Shown: positions 58,617 through 64,000 of the stretch, in pieces
Layout: every line of letters begins with the position of its first letter
Numbering within the stretch: the stretch's first letter is position 1
Assembly: GCF_001690275.1 (NCBI RefSeq)
Contig: NZ_LZGW01000001.1
Span: 124,001 to 188,000, forward strand
Direction of reading: 5' to 3'
DNA: 64,000 nt
Origin: Gilliamella sp. WF3-4
GTDB taxonomy: Bacteria > Pseudomonadota > Gammaproteobacteria > Enterobacterales > Orbaceae
Program-made: the position numbers and the translations under genes
Notes under the pieces: model-generated
Database searches by the model: none
What the model saw: only the letters and a program-made list of their open reading frames with translations
Told to the model about the DNA's origin: nothing

Positions 58617-59699
58617 TTGTCTTATCAACTTATTGTAACTAATGATCAGTTAGCTGATTATTGTTCAAAAATTGAAAATAGCTCAGCAATTGCTTTAGAT
58701 ACTGAATTTGTTCGGACTCGAACTTTTTATCCTCACTTAGGACTATTACAAGTGTTTGATGGTAAATGTGCTGCGTTAATTGATCCTATTAATATTACTG
58801 ATTGGCAACCTTTTTTAGTGATGTTAAATGATCCTAAAATTGAAAAATATTTTCATTCGTGCAGTGAGGATATCGAAGTTTTTCTTCATCATTTTGGTAT
58901 TGTGCCGACTCCAATTATCGATAGCCAAATATTAGCTTCTTTTTTAGATAATCCTTTAAGTAGTGGTTATGCTAGCTTGGTAAAAAAATATTTAGAAGTT
59001 GAGCTTGATAAGAGTGAAACTCGAACAGATTGGTTAAAACGGCCCTTAACTGAAAAGCAGTGTAACTATGCTATTAACGATGTATTATACCTTTTTCCAT
59101 TAATCAACATTTTAAAGGAAAAATTAACTACTAATCATTATTTACAAGCAGCTTATCAAGAGTGCCAAATGGCAGTAGATCGGAAATGTGAAATAATGGA
59201 TCCAAACGATGCTTATTTAAACATTAAAAATAGTTGGCAACTGAAAGGTAAAAGTTTAGGGCAATTGTATAAATTAGCGAGTTGGCGATACAGACTGGCT
59301 AAAGAGCAAGATATTGCTTTAAATTTTGTGATTCGTGAAGAAGTATTATGGAAAATAGCTCGTTACTTGCCCACTTCATTAGCTGAACTTGACAAGCTAG
59401 GTGTAAAGGGGAAGGAAATTCGGTTATATGGGCAAGCAATTTTAGATATTTTAGCGACCCCTACACCCGACATTTCAACTATCTGCCGAGTGAATAGTTA
59501 CCCCGATTATAAAAAAATTACCGAAGAACTAAAACAAGCAGCACAGACTATTTCTTTAAAAACAAAGCTTAATGAGGATTTATTGCTTTCAAGGCGCTTA
59601 ATTAATCAGTATGTAAAATGGAAAGTAGACAAAAAGGGCAATGAGCCTGAATTATTAACAGGCTGGCGTAAATCTTTATTTAAACCATATTGCTCTTAA
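58617..59699 (+). CDS. rnd: Ribonuclease D
   Basis: A DEDDy 3'-5' exoribonuclease for tRNA 3'-end maturation. The start is taken as the TTG at 58617, 7 bp after TAGGAG, giving a start like the E. coli protein (MSYQLIVT); the TTG at 58611 is too close to that site. Features: ALDTEFVRTRTFYPHLGLLQ (Asp and Glu ligands), HSCSEDIEVFLHHFG, the Tyr-containing YAINDVLYLFPL, then the HRDC domain with WRYRLAKEQDIALNFVIREE. 360 residues, close to the family norm. Confidence 0.95.
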   Translation: MSYQLIVTNDQLADYCSKIENSSAIALDTEFVRTRTFYPHLGLLQVFDGKCAALIDPINITDWQPFLVMLNDPKIEKYFHSCSEDIEVFLHHFGIVPTPIIDSQILASFLDNPLSSGYASLVKKYLEVELDKSETRTDWLKRPLTEKQCNYAINDVLYLFPLINILKEKLTTNHYLQAAYQECQMAVDRKCEIMDPNDAYLNIKNSWQLKGKSLGQLYKLASWRYRLAKEQDIALNFVIREEVLWKIARYLPTSLAELDKLGVKGKEIRLYGQAILDILATPTPDISTICRVNSYPDYKKITEELKQAAQTISLKTKLNEDLLLSRRLINQYVKWKVDKKGNEPELLTGWRKSLFKPYCS

Positions 59700-59731
59700 T
59701 TATTGGTTGCGTGTAGGTTTTATTTTGAGGT

Positions 59732-60358
59732 TTAAGTATTTTTTAATCCAATAATAGGTAAAGTGAGTTTACGATAAATAGCCAATAATCGAATAATAAG
59801 CGTGGTAATAATACCAATTAATGTTGAATATTCCAATGGGAGTTTGAGTGCATTATAGGCGATAACATGAGTTGCACCGCCAATTAAGCAAGCCGTAGCA
59901 TAAATGTCGGTTTTAAATACCATTGGAATATCTCGAGCTAGCACATCTCTAAGAATACCGCCACCAACACCCGTCATTACTCCCATACATACAGCTACTA
60001 AGCTATTTACATTAGAATCAATGGCTTTATTCACACCGATGCCTACAAATACTGCAAGCCCGATAGCATCTAATACAGAAAATAACCATTTAGGTATCGT
60101 GATTGAAGGTGAATAACGTAATAAAAGCATTGTCACTAACGAGGTAACGATAGCAACATACAAATCAGTCGAATCAGAGATCCAAAAGATTGGTCCATGA
60201 TTTAAAACTATATCGCGAATGGTGCCACCACCAATGGCGGTGATAACAGCTAAAACTAAAGCGCCAATGGGATCCATTTCTTTTTTGGCTGCTAATAATA
60301 CGCCAGAAATAGCAAATACAATAGTCCCTAATATGTCAAACCAGAAAAGATAATTCAC
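59732..60358 (-). CDS. yadS: TRIC-family cation channel (YadS)
   Basis: A 208-residue membrane protein made of two repeats of the UPF0126/TRIC domain: [20 protein letters not shown] and [20 protein letters not shown] are the two conserved Gly-rich kinked-helix motifs. Such proteins form potassium-selective trimeric channels. It overlaps mtnN by four bases (ATGA), so it is translated from the same transcript. In E. coli btuF lies between mtn and yadS; here it is absent. Confidence 0.9.
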   Translation of the reverse strand: MNYLFWFDILGTIVFAISGVLLAAKKEMDPIGALVLAVITAIGGGTIRDIVLNHGPIFWISDSTDLYVAIVTSLVTMLLLRYSPSITIPKWLFSVLDAIGLAVFVGIGVNKAIDSNVNSLVAVCMGVMTGVGGGILRDVLARDIPMVFKTDIYATACLIGGATHVIAYNALKLPLEYSTLIGIITTLIIRLLAIYRKLTLPIIGLKNT

Positions 60359-61047
60359 GCAAGCTCACTTAGCATTGCTTCAACTATCAACGACGATTGT
60401 TTTGCGGCTAATTTTAAAAAGGCTTGAAAATCAACAGCAGATTCACTATCTCCATTATCTGAAATAGCTCGAACAACGACAAATGGCACTTTAAATAGCC
60501 AACAAACATGCCCAATGGCAGCCGCTTCCATTTCAACAGCAATGGCATGAGGGAAAGTTTGTTTTATTCTTGCCAAATTGCTTTTCCCATTGATAAATGC
60601 ATCGCCACTACCAATAGAGCCTTCAATTGCATTAACGCCGTGTTTTTCGATACAATTTTTAGCTAATGATTGATATTTAGGCTCTGCGGCAAATGCCACA
60701 GGGCAACCAGACATTTGCCCTGGTTTGTAGCCAAAAGCGGTTAAATCAACATCATGATAAAAAACATCTTTTGAAACAATAATATCACCAATATTGAGGC
60801 TAGAAGATAGCCCGCCAGCCGACCCTGTATTGATAACGGCATCAACTTTATAATTGTTTAATAATAATGTTGTTCCTGATGCTGCAGCGACTTTACCAAT
60901 ACCTGATTGCAGTAACACAATGTCACAGCCCGCAATTTGCCCACAGTGAAAATCACAACCTAAATAGTGCTCAACATGATAATTGGTGATTTTACTTTTT
61001 AAAATGGTGACTTCTTCTTCCATGGCTGCAATAATGGCGATTTTCAT
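60355..61047 (-). CDS. mtnN: 5'-methylthioadenosine/S-adenosylhomocysteine nucleosidase
   Basis: Hydrolyses MTA and SAH to adenine and a sugar, supporting methyl and quorum-signal recycling. The ATG at 61047 (after AGAGGATCGT) gives 230 residues, close to E. coli MtnN (232); a longer frame to 61155 is not credible. Motifs: [11 protein letters not shown] with the catalytic Glu, [28 protein letters not shown] and [10 protein letters not shown] with the catalytic Asp. Confidence 0.95.
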   Translation of the reverse strand: MKIAIIAAMEEEVTILKSKITNYHVEHYLGCDFHCGQIAGCDIVLLQSGIGKVAAASGTTLLLNNYKVDAVINTGSAGGLSSSLNIGDIIVSKDVFYHDVDLTAFGYKPGQMSGCPVAFAAEPKYQSLAKNCIEKHGVNAIEGSIGSGDAFINGKSNLARIKQTFPHAIAVEMEAAAIGHVCWLFKVPFVVVRAISDNGDSESAVDFQAFLKLAAKQSSLIVEAMLSELA

Positions 61048-61124
61048 ACGATCCTCTGGGCTTTGTTTGGGTAACTTTAATTTAGATGTGCTATCATAAT
61101 TTGAGAAGATAAATTTGACAATAT

Positions 61125-61916
61125 ATGAATCAATCGGAGCTGAAATTGCGAACAATTTTTATCACAGGGTGCTCAAGTGGAATAGGGCTTATTTCGGCAA
61201 TTGCATTAAAAAAACGCGGTTATCGTGTTATAGCGTCGTGTCGAAAATTATCAGATCAGCAAAAACTTATCGAGCAAGGGTTTGAAACAGTGTTGCTTGA
61301 TCTTGATAATCCAGAATCAGTTAAACAAGCTGCCCAAACGGTTATAGCCTTAACAGAAGGTAAATTATATGCGTTATTTAATAATGCCGGTTTTGGTGTT
61401 TATGGACGATTAAACACGATCAGCCGTGAACAATTAGAATCTCAATTCTCTACGAATTTTTTTGGTGTACATCAGTTGACGCAATTATTACTTCCTGCCA
61501 TGCTGGCACAAAATGAAGGGCGTATTATTCAAACAAGTTCTATTGTTGGAATAGTTGCAACGCCTGGGCGAGGGGCTTATTCAGCGAGTAAATATGCATT
61601 AGAAGCGTGGTCTGATGTATTAAGGCTGGAATTGGCTAAGACCAATATCAAGGTTAGTTTAATTGAGCCAGGACCATTAAAAACTTACTTTTCGAATAAT
61701 GTTAATCAGGTTGAAAAGGAAAAAATTGTAAAAAATCCGCCTATAGCTAAACGGTTCACTTTACCGCCTGAAGCCATTTTACCTTATTTATATCATGCGT
61801 TAGAGCACGCTAAGCCAAAAATCCGTTACAGGGTAACAAAAATAACTAAGATAGCAGCTATTGCTAAACGTTTGCTTCCTGATAGATTAATGGATAAAAT
61901 TCTAAACAACAAGTAA
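61125..61916 (+). CDS. ybbO: SDR family oxidoreductase YbbO
   Basis: A 263-residue short-chain dehydrogenase. [20 protein letters not shown] is the NADP-binding Gly motif, [10 protein letters not shown] the NNAG motif, SSIVG carries the catalytic Ser and [11 protein letters not shown] the Tyr-x-x-x-Lys pair. The C-terminal [16 protein letters not shown] and [10 protein letters not shown] are characteristic of the YbbO branch, which acts on aldehydes. cnoX follows 27 bp downstream as in E. coli. The gene is divergent from mtnN. Confidence 0.9.
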   Translation: MNQSELKLRTIFITGCSSGIGLISAIALKKRGYRVIASCRKLSDQQKLIEQGFETVLLDLDNPESVKQAAQTVIALTEGKLYALFNNAGFGVYGRLNTISREQLESQFSTNFFGVHQLTQLLLPAMLAQNEGRIIQTSSIVGIVATPGRGAYSASKYALEAWSDVLRLELAKTNIKVSLIEPGPLKTYFSNNVNQVEKEKIVKNPPIAKRFTLPPEAILPYLYHALEHAKPKIRYRVTKITKIAAIAKRLLPDRLMDKILNNK

Positions 61917-61943
61917 TAACCGATCATATCCCTAGGACATAAT

Positions 61944-62813
61944 ATGCAAAATCAATTTATTTTTGATGTTAATGAGCAAAATATTCAAGAGGTGATTGAA
62001 CGATCATCTCAATCTCCCGTGTTGTTTTATTTTTGGTCAGCAAGAAGTCCAAATTATGAGGCGATGACTCAAATATTAACTAAATTAGCTAATCAACATC
62101 ATGGGCAATTTATTTTAGCGAGTGTTAACTGTGATGAGCAACAAATGCTCGCAGCTCAATTTGGATTACGAGCGATCCCAACCGTTTACTTATTTCAAAA
62201 TGGGCAACCTGTTGATGGATTTCAGGGGCCACAACCTGAGGAAGCAATTAATGATTTTCTAAAAAAAGTGCTGCCGAATGAGGATGAACTTAAGTTAGTT
62301 GAAGCACAAAATTTATTTAATGAAAAAAAATATCAAGAAGCTTTGCCTTTATTAAAAGAGACGTGGAAATCGTTAACTGACCATCTAGGTAAGCCAAGAA
62401 CTGATATTGCACTATTGTTGATAAAAGCGTATATACAATTAAAACAATTAAGCGAAGCAAAAGAAGTGCTTGCAACCATCCCTTTGCAAGATCAAGGTGC
62501 TGATTATCATAGTTTGCAAGCAGAGATCGAACTGCTTGAACAAGCGGCTAATTCGCCAGAGCTTCAGCAGTTACAAAATCAACTAGCCAAGCAACCAGGC
62601 AATATTGAACTTATGATTCAATTAGCGTCACAATTAATGTCGGTAGGCCGCCATGAGGAAGCACTTGAATTGCTTTTTAACCCATTAACTAAAGATCTTA
62701 ATGCTGGTGACGGACAGTTAAAAAAAGCGTTACTTGATTTACTTGCAGCACTAGGTACAAGTAATCCACTAGCAAGCGGTTATCGACGCAAGTTATACAC
62801 ATTATTGTATTAA
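61944..62813 (+). CDS. cnoX: Thioredoxin-like co-chaperone CnoX (YbbN)
   Basis: A 289-residue protein with an N-terminal thioredoxin-fold domain (about 1-110) and a C-terminal TPR domain. In E. coli, CnoX is a chlorine-activated holdase that forms mixed disulfides with clients and passes them to GroEL and DnaK. The thioredoxin active site here is SARSPNY in place of SERSQHC: the redox Cys38 is Tyr38. Cys63 in [10 protein letters not shown] is kept. The rest matches closely ([23 protein letters not shown] repeats, end [10 protein letters not shown]). Confidence 0.93.
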   Translation: MQNQFIFDVNEQNIQEVIERSSQSPVLFYFWSARSPNYEAMTQILTKLANQHHGQFILASVNCDEQQMLAAQFGLRAIPTVYLFQNGQPVDGFQGPQPEEAINDFLKKVLPNEDELKLVEAQNLFNEKKYQEALPLLKETWKSLTDHLGKPRTDIALLLIKAYIQLKQLSEAKEVLATIPLQDQGADYHSLQAEIELLEQAANSPELQQLQNQLAKQPGNIELMIQLASQLMSVGRHEEALELLFNPLTKDLNAGDGQLKKALLDLLAALGTSNPLASGYRRKLYTLLY

Positions 62814-62842
62814 AAACTAAATTGTATTAAAAACTAAGCGCT

Positions 62843-63037
62843 ATGAAATTTAAATTAGAACGAATTTTTAAGAGATTGCTGATAATGTTGTTAAGTACAA
62901 ATCAGGGGACTGCAATTTCCTGTGCTGCTTATATTAAATCTCTGAAAAAAGATATACATAGAAGTAAAATAGATGAGTTAAATAAAAAGTTAGCGCAAAA
63001 AAACGCTAATATAAATATTATAGATAGAGATTTATAA
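62843..63037 (+). CDS. Small basic protein, function unknown
   Basis: A 64-residue ORF, MKFKLERIFKRLLIMLLSTN at the start, followed by a predicted helical Lys-rich part (KSLKKDIHRSKIDELNKKLA). A short hydrophobic segment could be a membrane anchor. It lies between cnoX and a strong terminator, same strand as cnoX, and may be real, but no family was recognised. Confidence 0.4.
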   Translation: MKFKLERIFKRLLIMLLSTNQGTAISCAAYIKSLKKDIHRSKIDELNKKLAQKNANINIIDRDL

Positions 63038-63044
63038 AATGGAG

Positions 63045-63079
63045 AGATTCAACAATAACATATTGTTGAATCTTTTTTT
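63045..63079 (+). terminator. Strong terminator between the small ORF and map
   Basis: GATTCAACAATA (63046-63057) and TATTGTTGAATC (63061-63072) form a perfect 12-bp stem with a 3-base loop, followed by seven T. It ends the ybbO-cnoX transcript and lies just before the convergent map gene. Confidence 0.9.
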
Positions 63080-63081
63080 AC

Positions 63082-63870
63082 TTAGTGTTCAATAATACGA
63101 GGAAAATCTTCGTTGCTACGTAGCGTCAACACTTCAACACCATTGTCTGTCACTAAAATGGTATGTTCATATTGCGCAGAAAGACCATGATCTTTCGTTT
63201 TGACAGTCCAACCATCTTTCATGGTTCGAGTGCGCCAGTCACCAGTATTTACCATAGGTTCAATCGTAAAGGTCATACCTGGTTTTAAAATGACACCGCC
63301 ATCATCTGCATCATAATGTAAAACTTGTGGTTCGTCATGATAGACTTCACCAATACCATGGCCACAATATTCACGTACCGATGAGAAACCGAACTTATCT
63401 ACATACTTTTGTATCGTTTTACCAATTTCTTTTAAACGAATACCTGGTTTTATGATTTTAATTGCTTCGTAGAGACTTTCTTGTGTAACTTGGCATAGCT
63501 TTTCACCTGTAATTGTTGGCTTTCCTGCAATATACATTCTAGAGGTATCGCCATGAAAACCATCTTTGATAACAGTCACATCGATATTTAAAATATCACC
63601 ATCTTTCAGCTTTTTATCAAAACTTGGGATGCCATGGCAAACAACATCATTAATTGAAATACAACTCGTGTGTTGATAACCATGGTAACCAATATTAGCA
63701 GGTATGGCTTTTTGTACGTTGATAATATAATCGTAACAAATTTTATCTAATTCACCTGTACTAATGCCTGGTTTTACATAGGCTTCAATCATTTCTAAAA
63801 CTTCAGCCGCCAGCTTACCAGCTATGCGCATTTTTTCGATTTCTGCGGGGGTTTTTAACTTAATAGACAT
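63082..63870 (-). CDS. map: Methionine aminopeptidase type I
   Basis: Removes the initiator methionine from nascent proteins. The ATG at 63870 (after AGGAAGAATTTA) gives 262 residues, close to E. coli Map (264); a further in-frame ATG upstream lacks support. The metal site is complete: Asp in LNIDVTVIKDGFHGDTSRMY (two Asp), His in GHGIGEVYHDEPQVLHY, Glu in FTIEPMVNTGDW and Glu in QYEHTILVTD. rpsB, usually divergent upstream, is beyond the window. Confidence 0.96.
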   Translation of the reverse strand: MSIKLKTPAEIEKMRIAGKLAAEVLEMIEAYVKPGISTGELDKICYDYIINVQKAIPANIGYHGYQHTSCISINDVVCHGIPSFDKKLKDGDILNIDVTVIKDGFHGDTSRMYIAGKPTITGEKLCQVTQESLYEAIKIIKPGIRLKEIGKTIQKYVDKFGFSSVREYCGHGIGEVYHDEPQVLHYDADDGGVILKPGMTFTIEPMVNTGDWRTRTMKDGWTVKTKDHGLSAQYEHTILVTDNGVEVLTLRSNEDFPRIIEH

Positions 63871-64000
63871 TAAATTCTTCCTGTAATAGTAATGACAATA
63901 TCCTATCATACACCGCTATTTCGTCAAATCATACTAGCGGATTAAATGGGTATTTTACTTAATATTTTTGTAAAAAAGTTTCAAGAAGCTATATGTTTTA

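Noticed and set aside
60355-61155. Longer mtnN frame starting at 61155
   Set aside because: The first 36 residues lack family similarity and the ATG at 61047 has a good binding site and the right length.

Overview
The window is AT-rich gammaproteobacterial chromosome. The housekeeping proteins are recognisably enterobacterial in type (KdgK, TruC, YbhA, RecR, Mfd, LolCDE, HemA, CmoAB, YbbO/CnoX), but with far more A/T than Enterobacteriaceae and an order only partly shared with them. Together with the many decayed insertion sequences and an I-F-type CRISPR repeat, this suggests a host-associated lineage such as the Orbaceae (Gilliamella-like). That placement is inference; no marker here was compared with a database.

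Layout. 1-6.7 kb: the start of uvrA behind a LexA box, then a minus-strand run with kdgK-yhcH, a YiiX/YebB-like hydrolase, a DUF4878 lipoprotein, truC, ybhA, recR and plsY. 7.2-12.9 kb: a DUF2867 gene broken by an in-frame stop, then the yhiI-rbbA-yhhJ ABC system. 13.9-18.9 kb: an AEC carrier, then a sparse stretch with a decayed IS3-family element, kptA, an orphan hypothetical gene, an IS481-like relic and IS ends. 19-24.8 kb: mmuM/mmuP and two tandem YdgA-like (DUF945) genes. 24.8-31.6 kb: mfd divergent from lolCDE. 31.6-36.4 kb: rhomboid protease, GNAT enzyme, an orphan three-repeat I-F-like CRISPR array, a TM2 protein, yigZ, nfi and trmN6. 36.4-43.5 kb: a basic amino-acid antiporter with a dimethylargininase, apt, ispE-lolB divergent from hemA, and two small zinc-type proteins. 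43.56 kb: tRNA-Leu(CAA) with a clear sigma70 promoter. 43.7-48.9 kb: a decayed prophage-like island with a frameshifted CI repressor, a Cox-like fragment, PH/SHOCT and WYL-like proteins, and an IS3 copy next to a broken lipoprotein-like gene. 49-55 kb: a 1991-residue alpha-2-macroglobulin with a thioester motif. 55.6-63.9 kb: cmoAB, a metallophosphoesterase, rnd, mtnN-yadS, ybbO-cnoX, a small ORF and map.

How the genes work together. Outer-membrane lipoprotein sorting is represented twice (lolCDE and lolB). tRNA modification and maturation is well represented (truC, trmN6, cmoAB, rnd, kptA). Two small catabolic pairs stand out: mmuPM for S-methylmethionine, and antiporter plus dimethylargininase for arginine derivatives. 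The accessory stretches (14.9-18.9 kb and 43.7-48.9 kb) are dominated by decay: frameshifts, internal stops, truncated transposases and repeated IS ends.

I did not find a complete undescribed defence or mobile system. The nearest candidates are the cas-less I-F-like mini-array, the recurring SHOCT-like segments in the prophage remnant, and a short dispersed intergenic repeat.
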